Assembly (NCBI RefSeq): GCF_026262505.1
Contig: NC_067206.1
Coordinates: 27,481,896 to 27,545,895, forward strand
Length of the DNA: 64,000 bases
Direction of reading: 5' to 3'
Source of the DNA: Trichomonas vaginalis G3
Taxonomy: Eukaryota > Parabasalia > Trichomonadida > Trichomonadidae
A model generated the notes under the pieces. That model had not been told where the DNA came from and made no database searches. It saw only the letters and a program-made list of their open reading frames with translations. The translations under genes and the position numbers were made by a program. Below, piece after piece: positions 9,775 through 21,900 of this stretch. Within the stretch, counting starts at the first letter, position 1, and each line of letters opens with the position of its first letter.

Positions 9775-10354
9775 ATGACCGAAGAAGTTGAAACGGTAGA
9801 TTTGACACCACAAACAAAAAGTTCAGAACCATTGTCAAAACCTGTCAAAGAACTTACAGATGAAGAGAAAAATTCAATAATAGAAAGTGCCAGGTCTGGA
9901 AATACAAACCCTAACTACAAAGTCACTTTTCATAAAAATGGAACGGCAAGTATCTCAAAAAAGAAACAGACTCTCACAAATAAAATATTGAAGTCTGAAG
10001 GAGCTTTCGAGACAACAGATGGAAAAGTTTACTTCACTGACCAACAGTTCATTATAGAACATCTCATTGACTTAGAGTCGAAATATTCTAAACTTTACAA
10101 CAAACACAAAAAGTTGAAGGAAAACAAAAACAAATGGCATATGATATTTATGAAGATGTTGACACACAACTGTTCCTGCAAGTGAAGTAAAGTCAGAGGA
10201 ACCGAAAGTGACGAAAAACCGATAGAAGAAGAAAAACCAAAAACTGAAGATAACCAAAACCAAAGTTAGTTTGGAAACTAAACCAAGTCAACCTTCATTA
10301 GCTGGTATGGGTTGGCGTCAAAGACTTATGGCAGCAGGCGGTTATGTAAAGTAA
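9775..10354 (+). pseudogene. MTEEV-type KDG-motif protein (A copy, broken)
   Basis: The counterpart in C (56249-56833) is an intact gene of 194 residues. The protein starts MTEEVETVDLTPQTK, then has the motif EEKNSIIESARS..NPNYKVTFHKNG, a helical middle (FIIEHLIDLESKYSKLYNKH) and an acidic Lys/Glu/Pro tail ending SLAGMGWRQRLMAA. It sits just before PolB with the same orientation. It could be a replication accessory protein, but this is a guess from position. Confidence 0.55.
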
Positions 10355-10386
10355 AGAAAAAAATATTTTTTTTTCTTTTTATAAAA

Positions 10387-10572
10387 ATGCCCCCATATAG
10401 AATGGATAGAAAATCTGCTAGAATAAAAGCAGAGTTGCAAAGATATGGTTGGAGAGTTTCGAAGAAGTTTAAATATAGGAAGGGAAGACCCAAAAAGTCT
10501 ATGACAAATTGTCTGGTCTTCGCTACGAAATGGATTTGGAAACAGCACGTGCAAATTATCCAAACAGACTAG
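10387..10572 (+). CDS. Start of Maverick PolB (A copy, cut by gap)
   Basis: The reading begins MPPYRMDRKSARIKAELQRY, matching the N-terminus of the PolB gene at 54065-56218, and runs into the Ns after about 60 codons. No polymerase motif lies in the visible part; the call rests on identity with the C copy. Confidence 0.75.
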   Translation: MPPYRMDRKSARIKAELQRYGWRVSKKFKYRKGRPKKSMTNCLVFATKWIWKQHVQIIQTD

Positions 10573-10672
10573 NNNNNNNNNNNNNNNNNNNNNNNNNNNN
10601 NNNNNNNNNNNNNNNNNNNNNNNNNNNNNNNNNNNNNNNNNNNNNNNNNNNNNNNNNNNNNNNNNNNNNNNN
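10573..10672. other. Assembly gap (100 N)
   Basis: Exactly 100 Ns, the usual placeholder for a scaffold join of unknown size. On its left a Maverick PolB reads into the gap; on its right host DNA begins in the middle of a helicase gene. Confidence 0.98.
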
Positions 10673-11171
10673 CAACACCTAAAAAGCGGCTAGATGTCAT
10701 AGTAACTAAATACTTATGACTTTCACAAACTGGAACAAGGTATTCGAATTTGAAGCCATCATTAGCAAGATGTCGATCAATTTGGACTTCTTGAGCAAGA
10801 TACATCTTTTCTCCGTTACCGTCTTCAATGAAGATCCAGAAACTCAATGTGTCGTGAGTAACATGTGGATCCCATTTGAATGGAAATGATGCTTCGATGA
10901 TGATGTTGATGATTTGATCGGAAATCGGTTGATAACGAGTGTCGATTTCGACAATAGGGAATTTGCGTGCAATGTCTTGTGCGTTGATTGCCATTTGTTC
11001 ATTACGGAACATAGATTTTAATTCACCTAAATCGGCTGATCGTAAATCATCGAGTTCTAATCCTAAAAACTGGATCTTGTAGATAAGTTGGTCGTCTTTT
11101 GGAAATGTCATCAACTGACGTAATGGATGGTCAATTCGCTGGCGGCACCACCACATACGGTTTCCCACCAT
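10673..11171 (-). pseudogene. ASCC3/Slh1-type helicase, N-terminal fragment (copy 1)
   Basis: This is the first 166 or so codons of the same gene found at 14263-17804, starting MVGNRMWWCRQRIDHPLRQL and cut by the assembly gap. It encodes the tail of a Sec63-type domain (FPIVEIDTRYQPISDQ, LSFWIFIEDGNGEKMY) and ends before any helicase motif. Whether the rest exists behind the gap cannot be seen. Confidence 0.75.
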
Positions 11172-11216
11172 TTTCTTAAAAGGGATAAAAACATTTGTTA
11201 CAAAAATGAAATACAA

Positions 11217-12253
11217 ATAAATAAATATTTCGCGTGGTGTGGAGCTTTTGGCCAGAAATTATGTTCTAGCCAAACGAAGGCCTATACATCGAGCAACATA
11301 TCATAAATATCGATCTTGTTTATATTTTTTTGAAAACATTATTCGAAATGATTTGTGTCAATTGATTCACTAAGACAATAACGATAATTTCCATTTTGAT
11401 ATTCAATTTTTGAATAGTATTGAAAGATTCACATTTTGATTCACAGTTAAAAGTAGACTATTAAAACAAGATACATGATGAAATTCATACTCTGAGTTAT
11501 ATTGATGTCTATTTAATATATGAAAAAAAATATCAAAATGAAAATGAGATGGGAAATTTAACTATGTTCACAATCTGATATAAATTTCATATAACCATCT
11601 ATATTTATACCTGAGTGTTTCATATATTCATCAATATTCTGAATAAAATGTAAAATTTTTATGAAGACAAAGTTTGACCATAAGAAATCTTCCACCATGA
11701 AGCTTTAGTATGATTACATATCACATGAATATAAATTTATTTGACATTTCTACATAAACTGTGAAAATCAAAAGAGGAAACTATCAATTTTTGAATAGTT
11801 TACATTTCTAATGATAATAGTACCTAAACTGAGAGTGAGGGTAAATTATCAAACATGTGAGCCCGAATAAGCAGAACATGCAATATGTAGTTGCTTCTAG
11901 TTATGCTTAAATTTCTGTTTTGAAGCTAGAATTAAATTTCAAAATCTTAAATTTTGAAGTTAAATCCGACGTTCAATATAAATTTATTTTATTAACTTCT
12001 TTTAATAATAAATATTAATTTTAATTTTATGTTGGATTTTTATCTTGAAACTGAGGCGAAAACGATAAATCTCATTTTCATCTCAATTTTTCTGAGTCTC
12101 TTTAAAAGTGTTTATATTAATGTAGAGAATTGAAATTTATGGCATTTAAGTTAAAACACTTGATCTAATAAATAGAAAAGCTTAGTAGCAATTACTTTTT
12201 TTTTAAATTGAATTTAATTTATTTTTTTTGTTGGATTTTTAATTTGTAAAGTT
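11217..12253. other. AT-rich spacer between helicase fragment and ankyrin gene 1
   Basis: This is 1.04 kb of AT-rich DNA between divergent genes. I see no coding, RNA or transposon signal. It is repeated at 17850-18890, and about 170 bp of it (from about 11500) appears again at 63830-64000 at the window edge. Confidence 0.7.
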
Positions 12254-12262
12254 TCATTTTCT
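12254..12262 (+). promoter_or_regulatory. Initiator (Inr)-like element, ankyrin gene 1
   Basis: TCATTTTCT lies with its A 14 bp before the ATG at 12270. Trichomonas promoters commonly use a TCA-type Inr at the start site with very short leaders, and this fits in sequence and distance. The same site stands before ankyrin gene 2. Confidence 0.6.
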
Positions 12263-12269
12263 CATTTGG

Positions 12270-14156
12270 ATGAGTCAAGCTCATATTCAAGATTATGAAC
12301 ATATTGCTTCTCATATCAGTGAATATATTGACGAAGGTAATTTCTTTGATGTATTTGAAATAGAAGACATCAAAAAGATCATGAAAATTTCAAATTTTAC
12401 AGCAAATGGCTTCATTGCTCTTCTTGAGCAGTCACATCCTACTATCAATGCAAATAAATTATATGCTTGTACTCGAAATGCTAATATTTATATTCAAAAC
12501 TTTGAAGATGTTATTTCAACACTGAAATCAATCAAAAAGTACATGAAACTCAGAATACTTAATAGTATTGTTGACTTTTTAGATTCCAAAGGAAAAGAAA
12601 TATACGATTCTACAGAGAAAATCCAAAAACTTCAAACAGAGCTAAACGAAATTCCAAAACAAAAAAGTGACAACGAAATACAATCACTTCAATCTCAACT
12701 CAATCAAATCAATGAAGAAAGCAACAAATTAAAAGAAAAACTCAATGAAATGGAAAGTAACACCAATCAAGCCGATGAAACAATTTTATCAAAAATTAAA
12801 GAGCTAAAGGAATCAGATGATTTCGAAAGTATCTACAATTTCCTTGATGAGCTTTCATCTCAAGGAAATCGAAAAATGATTTCAAAAGCATGTGAAGAAG
12901 GACTTTGGAAGAAGACAACTACTGTACATTTTCGAGATGATGGTGATGAGTTTGATGAAAGGAATGTACTTCATGTAGCAAGTAATAAAGGAAATCTCAA
13001 ACTTGTCAAATCTCTCATTGAATGCGGCTGTGATAAAGGTACAAGAGTTCACGTGGCTTGACTCCACTCAATTTATGCATCGTTTATTGGCCATATTGAA
13101 ATTGTTATATCTATCTCTGGTTGAGCTGATATAGAAGCAAGATATGAAGGATACTTCACTCTTTAGGCATCAAGAAATGGTATCTGAAGTTGTTCAATAT
13201 TTATCTCTTTGGTGCTATAAAGAAGCAAAGATAATGATGGATTACTCCACTTGCATCAGTAATGGTCCTTGAAGTTGTTAAATATCTTATCTCTGTTGGA
13301 GCTAACAAAGAAGCAAAGGATAAATATGGATACTCCACTGATTTTGCATCAGATAATGGTCATCTTGAAGTTGTTAAATATCTTATCTCTATGGAGCTGA
13401 TAAAGAAGCAAAGATAATAATGGATCTACTCCACTCTTTTGCATCAAGAATGGTCATCTTGAAGTTGTTAAATATCTTATCTCTAATGGAGCTGATAAAG
13501 AAGCAAAGGATAATGCTGGATCTACTCCACTCATTGCATCAGAAATGGTCATCTTGAAGTTGTTCAATATCTTATCTCTGTTGGAGCTAAAAAGAAGCAA
13601 AGGATAAATATGAATATACTCCACTCATTTCTGCATCAGATAATGGTCATCTTGAAGTTGTTCAATATCTTATCTCTAATGGAGCTGATAAAGAAGCAAA
13701 GAATAATAATGGATGACTCCACTCATTTGGGCATCAAGATATGGTCATCTTGAAGTTGTTCAATATTTATCTCTAATGGAGCTGATAAAGAAGCAAAGGA
13801 TAAATATGGATATACTCCACTCATTTTGCATCAGTACCGGTCATCTTGAAGTTGTTCAATATCTTATCTCTAATGGAGATAAAAGAAGCAAAGGATAATG
13901 ATGGATGGACTCCACTCATTTGCATCAGATATGGTCATCTTGAGTTGTTAAATATCTTATCTCTAATGGAGCTGATAAAGAAGCAAAGAATAATAATGGA
14001 TCTACTCCACTCATTTGTGCATCAGAAGAATGGTCATCTTGAAGTTGTTCAATATCTTATCTCTAATGGAGCTGATAAAGAAGCAAAGAATAAGATGGAA
14101 AAACGGCATTAGATCTTGCAACAGACAATGTAAAAAATTATCTAAAATCTTTATGA
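12270..14156 (+). pseudogene. Ankyrin-repeat protein gene 1 (frame broken many times)
   Basis: This host gene of the large trichomonad ankyrin family begins MSQAHIQDYEHIASHISEYI. Residues 1-110 form a helical N-terminal domain of the DUF3447 kind, residues about 115-165 a coiled coil, then the conserved ISKACEEGLWKK (204-215) and the first ankyrin repeat (from about 231). From about 13060 about eleven 99-bp repeats follow (NGHLEVVQYLISNGADKEAK type), ending ALDLATDNVKNYLKSL with TGA at 14154-14156. The first 263 codons are open; the repeat tract changes frame repeatedly by single missing bases, often in A- or T-runs. This looks as much like uncorrected sequence as like decay. Protein binding via ankyrins is expected; the partner is unknown. 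Confidence 0.85.
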
Positions 14157-14262
14157 AGACTGTAGATTATAATAATTTAAGTTGTAATGGAGATAAATAA
14201 ATAAAAAGATATCTTTTATTTGTAATATAACATAAATATATATAGATATATATAATACAAAT

Positions 14263-17200
14263 TTATCTAATGTCGATGTTACCTCGACCACCACCACGGG
14301 AACGAGTTCTTGGTTGACGACGAACTTCTTCGTTTCGATGTGCTTCAAAGTTTTCGTTACGAACACCTTCGGGAATATCAAGATGAGGTTCATCTCGTTT
14401 AGGACGCTCGATTCTGATTTCGTGAACTGACTGTTGAAGTTTCTTGTTCTTGTTATTCTTATTGTTGTTATTATTGTTACTTTGTTCTTCGAAGATCTCG
14501 GTAGTTTGTACTCGGCGAACTTAGAATTTTGTTTTTGAGATTCTGGATGTTTTGGTTTTTCTTCTGTTTTATGTTCATCACCAACATACTCTGCAAATTC
14601 GTTTTCTGTTTCTGTTTCTTATTCTTTTGGTTTTGATTTTGTTGTTTCTTTTGATTCTGTTTGTTTTTGTTTCCGGTTTTATCTTGATCTTTGTCTTTGT
14701 CCTTTTTGTTGTTCTTGTTGTTTTGGTTTGGATGTTTCATTTTGTTGTGGTTGTTGTTCTGGATTGGAATCTGGTTTCTTAAGGAATATATCTCGTTTCT
14801 TTCGATTACGGTTGCGGTCGATTTGGACAAGATGAGAATCGAATTCAAGATGTGATTCAACAAGTTTTCCACTTGCTGATTTCAAGTTGTTCATCTCTGA
14901 TGAAATGATTGGATACATCTGGTCAATGCCAAGGTAACAATCGGAAAGCATGTAAATCCATGCACTTCCTGGAATTCTTTCTTGGCATTGGATGGTGACA
15001 ACATGTGTTTCCTTCTTAAGTTGAACACGGCGGTGACCAAACAACTTACCTGTGGATGGATCGCCAACAAGAATGAAAAGACTTTGGATACCTTACGCGT
15101 GAAGTGTGGAGAAATGACTTGTGAACCAAGTGTTCCTGAGATGTGTTCCAATGTGATACGGACTGCCATGCCGTTGGTGGAAATCAAATGTGACTTGTTC
15201 TTGAAAAGAACAACTCGATCTTTGATGAATTCGGTGCCTGAAAGAGGTGTGTCTTTGAACAAGATTTGAGGAAGCAAGTTGATGTTTTGTTGCTGAAGTT
15301 GTTTGAATAACTGAACATCAACTAATGCTTGGATAGAGTTCTGGTCGTGCCAGCAGCCTTGGACAAGCATCTGGGTGAGAATGCTTGCATTGATGACGGC
15401 GTTAAGTTCGCCTCGGATGGCGGCGATCTCCGAGAAACATCCGACAATTCGAAGAGCTTGGTCAAGAACCGATGCCAAATCGGTGATGAAATCGGGAATA
15501 GGCATCTCACGACGAGAAAAGTAGTACTGGCACATGAAGAATGCTTTGGTGTGAGGAGAATCAATGGGATCTTCGGTCTTGAAGCGTGGAGTCATGTCCA
15601 TGACAACTTCGTCTTCTGAGTGACGAACTGGGACTTGTTTGAATTCCTGTGCCATGCAGATAAGACGAAGAAGAGAAACAACATTGGATGACTCATTCAT
15701 GCGATCAATAAACAACTTAACGTCGTCGGGAGAGACATAGAAGATGGATGCAATGCGTCCTTCTGGTGTTGGATTGATGTGTCCTTCCAAGTTGACACTG
15801 ATGCAGTGTTTGTCTGTCAACGCTTTGATGATGTTCGATGAAACTTCTTCCAATGTGATGTTCTCGTAATAACCGGGATTCTTATCAAGACGGATTGCAA
15901 AGAATGAACGTTTAAGCCATGACATAAGTGACTTCTTAGATTTGATACGACCTGATGCAATCTCAGCGCATTGGCGTGTTCACTAGCGTGTTCGAATAAG
16001 TTAGATTCGACTGGAAGAGGAGAGTTGATGAATCGCTTCAAGAAATCTTTACGACCTTCCTCGCAAAGAATCATGACAATGCCTTCTGTGTCGAACTGAG
16101 GACGACCAGCACGACCCATCATCTGCTGCATTTCAGTGCTAGAGTATGGAACGTATTGGCATGTCTTAGCGTCGTGGAACTCAGTGCCTTTGATGACAAC
16201 AAAATGTGCAGGAAGATTGACACCCCATGCCAATGTGGCTGTAGCAACTAACAACTTCATCTTACCTGATGCAAACAATTCTTCAACAATCTCGCAGTCA
16301 CTGGAAACTAAACCTGCGTGATGCAAACCAATACCTAAACTAAGACAATGTGACAATGTTTGGTCTTGAACTTTCTGGCTGGCCAATGCGGTCTCTGGTG
16401 TAGTGTAATAGAATGGTTCGCCTCTGTTCGTTGCGTATGAAATAAGGTCGAATGCTGTCAAACGAGTCTGACGACGTGATGGAACGAAACAAGTGTTGGT
16501 TTGTCATTAGAGTACTCACGGATAGCATCTGAAAGTGGTTTGTTCATAGATGCCATTCGAGGACAGAAATGACGACCAGGGAATCCACGGATGAATGTCT
16601 TCAATGGAACAGCGCGCATTTGTGGAGGGAAGTTGTATGTACCACGACGAGAAACACCTAAGAACTCTGCAACATCAAGTGGATTAGATAAACATGTGCT
16701 CAAACCAATGAATCGGACTTTAGTTGGCATCGATTTCATTCGGTCAACAACTGCTTCAATGATGTGGCCACGGTCTGTACCAAGTAAATGTGCTTCATCA
16801 ATAACAACTAAACCAACTGTTTGGACAAAACGACGAACAACAAATCCACGAGAAACGGCATCCCATTTCTCTGGTGTGGCAACAATAAGACTTGCTTTAG
16901 CAATAGCATTAGAATCTGGGGTGAATTCACCTGTCAATTCAATCAATTTATCGCCGAATTTCATGCGCCAGTCTTGAACACGTTCTGTGACAATAGCTTT
17001 AAGAGGAGCCAGGTAAACTGCTTTTTGTTCGGGATGTGTTGAGAAAAGGCGACAAATCGCAAGTTCGGCAATTGATGTCTTGCCTGCAGCTGTAGGAGCG
17101 CAAATCAGGAGACTTTCATCAGTGCGATATGTCTGGAAGAAAACTTGTGACTGGACTGGGTTAAAGAACTCAAAACCAAACAGTTTTCGATGTTCAATGT

Positions 17201-17804
17201 TTTCAATAGATGTAACTGGGAGTGGTCGTAAATTAGGTGGATTAGATTCGAAACTATCGAATGTAGCACGGTCTGAGTTTTTGATGTAAATAGATTGTGA
17301 ATCACCAACACCTAAAAAGCGGCTAGATGTCATAGTAACTAAATACTTATGACTTTCACAAACTGGAACAAGGTATTCGAATTTGAAGCCATCATTAGCA
17401 AGATGTCGATCAATTTGGACTTCTTGAGCAAGATACATCTTTTCTCCGTTACCGTCTTCAATGAAGATCCAGAAACTCAATGTGTCGTGAGTAACATGTG
17501 GATCCCATTTGAATGGAAATGATGCTTCGATGATGATGTTGATGATTTGATCGGAAATCGGTTGATAACGAGTGTCGATTTCGACAATAGGGAATTTGCG
17601 TGCAATGTCTTGTGCGTTGATTGCCATTTGTTCATTACGGAACATAGATTTTAATTCACCTAAATCGGCTGATCGTAAATCATCGAGTTCTAATCCTAAA
17701 AACTGGATCTTGTAGATAAGTTGGTCGTCTTTTGGAAATGTCATCAACTGACGTAATGGATGGTCAATTCGCTGGCGGCACCACCACATACGGTTTCCCA
17801 CCAT
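14263..17804 (-). pseudogene. ASCC3/Slh1-type DExH helicase, C-terminal half only, frameshifted
   Basis: This is a Ski2-like RNA helicase gene related to ASCC3/Slh1, which splits collided ribosomes and assists alkylation repair. The family has two helicase-Sec63 cassettes; here only the end of the first Sec63 domain and the second cassette are present. Motifs in order are APTAAGKT (Walker A), VVIDEAHLLG, GLSTCLSNP, GFPGRHFCPRMASMNKP (close to ASCC3), GIGLHHAGL, VATATLAWGVNLPAH and QMMGRAGRPQFD, then a Sec63 domain and LSDCYLGIDQMYP. A Gln/Asn/Lys-rich stretch and an RSRGGGRG tail follow, with a TAAA stop at 14263. The frame changes near 16480, 15950, 15080 and 14700. It is either a truncated pseudogene or a short gene with sequence errors; Brr2 is less likely. 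Confidence 0.8.
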
Positions 17805-17832
17805 TTTCTTAAAAGGGATAAAAACATTTGTT

Positions 17833-17842
17833 ACAAAAATGA
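17833..17842 (-). promoter_or_regulatory. Possible Inr upstream of the truncated helicase
   Basis: On the minus strand TTCATTTTTG lies with its A about 36 bp before the ATG at 17804. It fits a TCA-type Trichomonas Inr, but such strings are common in AT-rich DNA. If real, the half-length helicase has its own promoter. Confidence 0.25.
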
Positions 17843-17849
17843 AATACAA

Positions 17850-18890
17850 ATAAATAAATATTTCGCGTGGTGTGGAGCTTTTGGCCAGAAATTATGTTCT
17901 AGCCAAACGAAGGCCTATACATCGAGCAACATATCATAAATATCGATCTTGTTTATATTTCTTTTTGAAAACATTATTCGAAATGATTTGTGTCAATTGA
18001 TTCACTAAGACAATAACGATAATTTCCATTTTGATATTCAATTTTTGAATAGTATTGAAAGATTCACATTTTGATTCACAGTTAAAAGTAGACTATTAAA
18101 ACAAGATACATGATGAAATTCATACTCTGAGTTATATTGATGTCTATTTAATATATGAAAAAAAATATCAAAATGAAAATGAGATGGGAAATTTAACTAT
18201 GTTCACAATCTGACATATAAATTTCATATAACCATCTATATTTATACCTGAGTGTTTCATATATTCATCAATATTCTGAATAAAATGTAAAATTTTTATG
18301 AAGACAAAGTTTGACCATAAGAAATCTTCCACCATGAAGCTTTAGTATGATTACATATCACATGAATATAAATTTATTTGACATTTCTACATAAACTGTG
18401 AAAATCAAAAGAGGAAACTATCAATTTTTGAATAGTTTACATTTCTAATGATAATAGTACCTAAACTGAGAGTGAGGGTAAATTATCAAACATGTGAGCC
18501 CGAATAAGCAGAACATGCAATATGTAGTTGCTTCTAGTTATGCTTAAATTTCTGTTTTGAAGCTAGAATTAAATTTCAAAATCTTAAATTTTGAAGTTAA
18601 ATCCGACGTTCAATATAAATTTATTTTATTAACTTCTTTTAATAATAAATATTAATTTTAATTTTATGTTGGATTTTTATCTTGAAACTGAGGCGAAAAC
18701 GATAAATCTCATTTTCATCTCAATTTTTCTGAGTCTCTTTAAAAGTGTTTATATTAATGTAGAGAATTGAAATTTATGGCATTTAAGTTAAAACACTTGA
18801 TCTAATAAATAGAAAAGCTTAGTAGCAATTACTTTTTTTTTAAATTGAATTTAATTTATTTTTTTTGTTGGATTTTTAATTTGTAAAGTT
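17850..18890. other. AT-rich spacer between helicase and ankyrin gene 2
   Basis: The second copy of the 1.04-kb spacer, between divergently read genes. No gene or transposon is seen in it. A third partial copy begins at about 63830. Confidence 0.7.
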
Positions 18891-18899
18891 TCATTTTCT
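18891..18899 (+). promoter_or_regulatory. Initiator (Inr)-like element, ankyrin gene 2
   Basis: TCATTTTCT with its A 13 bp before the ATG at 18906. It is the same site as in copy 1, one base nearer to the ATG because copy 1 carries an extra G. Confidence 0.6.
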
Positions 18900-18905
18900 C
18901 ATTTG

Positions 18906-21900
18906 ATGAGTCAAGCTCATATTCAAGATTATGAACATATTGCTTCTCATATCAGTGAATATATTGACGAAGGTAATTTCTTTGATGTATTTGAAATAGA
19001 AGACATCAAAAAGATCATGAAAATTTCAAATTTTACAGCAAATGGCTTCATTGCTCTTCTTGAGCAGTCACATCCTACTATCAATGCAAATAAATTATAT
19101 GCTTGTACTCGAAATGCTAATATTTATATTCAAAACTTTGAAGATGTTATTTCAACACTGAAATCAATCAAAAAGTACATGAAACTCAGAATACTTAATA
19201 GTATTGTTGACTTTTTAGATTCCAAAGGAAAAGAAATATACGATTCTACAGAGAAAATCCAAAAACTTCAAACAGAGCTAAACGAAATTCCAAAAACAAA
19301 AAAGTGACAACGAAATACAATCACTTCAATCTCAACTCAATCAAATCAATGAAGAAAGCAACAAATTAAAAGAAAAACTCAATGAAATGGAAAGTAACAC
19401 CAATCAAGCCGATGAAACAATTTTATCAAAAATTAAAGAGCTAAAGGAATCAGATGATTTCGAAAGTATCTACAATTTCCTTGATGAGCTTTCATCTCAA
19501 GGAAATCGAAAAATGATTTCAAAAGCATGTGAAGAAGGACTTTGGAAGAAGACAACTACTGTACATTTTCGAGATGATGGTGATGAGTTTGATGAAAGGA
19601 ATGTACTTCATGTAGCAAGTAATAAAGGAAATCTCAAACTTGTCAAATCTCTCATTGAATGCGGCTGTGATAAAGGTACAAAGAGTTCACGTGGCTTGAC
19701 TCACTCAATTATGCATCGTTTATGGCCATATTGAAATTGTTAAATATCTTATCTCTGTTGGAGCTGTATAGAAGCAAAGGATATTGAAGGAGATACTTCA
19801 CTCATTTATGCATCAAGAAATGGTCATCTTGAAGTTGTTCAATATTTAATCGCTATTGTGCTAATAAAGAAGCAAAGGATAATGGATGTACTCCACTCAT
19901 TATGCATCAAGTAATGGTCGTCTTGAAGTTGTTAAATATCTTATCTCTGTTGGAGCTGATAAAGAAGCAAAGAATAATAATGGATCTACTCCACTCATTT
20001 CTGCATCTAATGGTCATCTTGAAGTTGTTAAATATCTTATCTCTAATGGAGCTGATAAAGAAGCAAAGATAATGCTGGATCTACTCCACTCATTTGGCAT
20101 CAAAAGAAGGTCATCTTGAAGTTGTTAAATATCTTATCTCTAATGGAGCTGATAAAGAAGCAAAGATAATGCTGGATCTCTCCACTCATTTGCATCAAGA
20201 AATGGTCATCTTGAAGTTGTTCAATATCTTATCTCTGTTGGAGCTAACAAAGAAGCAAAGGATAAATATGAATATACTCCACTCATTTCTGCATCAGATA
20301 ATGGTCATCTTGAAGTTGTTCAATATCTTATCTCTAATGGAGCTGATAAAGAAGCAAAGAATAAAATTGGATGCACTCCACTCATTTCTGCATCAGCTAA
20401 TGGTCATCTTGAAGTTGTTCAATATCTTATCTCTAATGGAGCTGATAAAGAAGCAAAGGATAATTGGGGAAGGACTCCGCTCATTTATGCATCAGGTAGT
20501 GATCATCTTGAAGTTGTTAAATATCTTATCTCTGTTGGTGCTGATAAAGAAGCAAAGGATAATGATGGATGTACTCCACTCGATTATGCATCAAGTAATG
20601 GTCGTCTTGAAGTTGTTAAATATCTTATCTCTGTTGGAGCTAACAAAGAAGCAAAGAATAATAATGGATCTACTCCACTCATTAAAGCATCACAAAAGGG
20701 TCATCTTGAAGTTGTTAAATATTTAATCACTATTGATGCTAACAAAGAAGCAAAAGACAAAAATGGAGATACTCCACTCACTTATGCATCAGGTAGTGAT
20801 CATCTTGAAGTTGTTAAATATTTAATCGCTATTGGTGCTAATAAAGAAGCAAAGGATAATGATGGATGTACTCCACTCGATTATGCATCAAGTAATGGTC
20901 GTCTTGAAGTTGTTAAATATCTTATCTCTGTTGGAGCTGATAAAGAAGCAAAAAATAATGGATCTACTCCACTCATTAAAGCATCAGCTAATTTCATCTT
21001 GAAGTTGTTCAATATTTAATCTCTATTGGAGCTAACAAAGAAGCAAAGAATAATAATGGATCTACTCCACTCATTAAAGCATCACAAAAGGGTCATCTTG
21101 AAGTTGTTCAATATCTTATCTCTGTTGGAGCTGATAAAGAAGCAAAGAATAATGATGGATATACTCCACTCATTAAAGCATCACAAAAGGGTCATCTTGA
21201 AGTTGTTCAATATTTAATCTCTATTGGAGCTAACAAAGAAGCAAAGAATAATAATGGATTACTCCACTCATTAAGCATCACAAAAGGGTCATCTTGAAGT
21301 TGTTCAATATCTTATCTCTGTTGGAGCTGATAAAGAAGCAAAGAATAATGATGGATATACTCCGCTCATTTCTGCATCAAGAAATGGTGAACTTGAAGTT
21401 GTTCAATATCTTATCTCTGTTGGAGCTGATAAAGAAGCAAAGGATAATGATGGATATACTCCACTCATTTGGGCATTAGATAATGGTGAACTTGAAGTTG
21501 TTCAATATCTTATCTCTGTTGGAGCTGATAAAGAAGCAATGGATAATGATGGATGGAATCTACTCATTTGGGCATTAGATAATGGTGAACTTGGAGTTGT
21601 TCAATATCTTATCTCTAATGGAGCTGATAAAGAAGCAAAGGATAATGATGGATGGAATCTACTCATTTGGGCATTAGATAATGGTCATCTTGAAGTTGTT
21701 AAATATCTTATCTCTAATGGAGCTGATAAAGAAGCAAAGGATAATGATGGATGGACTCCACTCATTTCTGCATCAGCTAATGGTCATCTTGAAGTTGTTA
21801 AATTCTTATCTCTGTTGGAGCTGATAAAGAAGCAAAGGATAATGATGGAAATACTCCACTCATTTGGGCATTAGATAATGGTCATCTTGAAGTTGTTCAA

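Larger units (their letters stand above)
1..10572 (+). mobile_element. Maverick (Polinton) element A, incomplete in window
   Basis: The parts seen from left to right are a capsid module, small virion-like proteins, a nested mariner, a penton-like protein, a fibre protein, integrase, more small proteins and the start of a protein-primed type PolB. The left end lies outside the window and the right end runs into a run of Ns. From about 3.9 kb onward it is nearly identical in gene content and order to elements B and C; the capsid side is not. It is broken, with very roughly eight breaks besides the mariner. Near-identity to the other copies implies a recent origin. Confidence 0.9.
10673..13060. 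repeat. Duplicated helicase-ankyrin segment, copy R1
   Basis: This stretch matches 17308 to about 19695 almost base for base (offset 6635-6636), covering the start of the helicase gene, the whole 1.05-kb spacer and the N-terminal part of the ankyrin gene. Differences are a handful of one- or two-base changes, for example in T- and A-runs. Beyond about 13060 the copies are both ankyrin repeats but no longer align simply. It begins exactly at the N gap, so it could be a real recent duplication or an assembly duplicate. Confidence 0.9.
17308..19695. repeat. Duplicated helicase-ankyrin segment, copy R2
   Basis: Second copy of the unit at 10673-13060. Here the helicase side continues to the end of its gene and the ankyrin side runs into a longer repeat tract. 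The two copies differ by only a few bases over 2.4 kb, in the spacer as well as in coding DNA, which implies a very recent event or an assembly duplicate. Confidence 0.9.

Noticed and set aside
13713-14200. Short frames such as those starting MTPLIWASRYGHLEVVQYLS, treated as separate genes
   Set aside because: They are pieces of one ankyrin gene seen through single-base frame changes, not independent genes.
14263-17804. Brr2 (U5 snRNP) as identity of the helicase
   Set aside because: The sequence GFPGRHFCPRMASMNKP and a DEAH motif in the second cassette fit ASCC3/Slh1 better; Brr2's second cassette differs there, as far as I recall.
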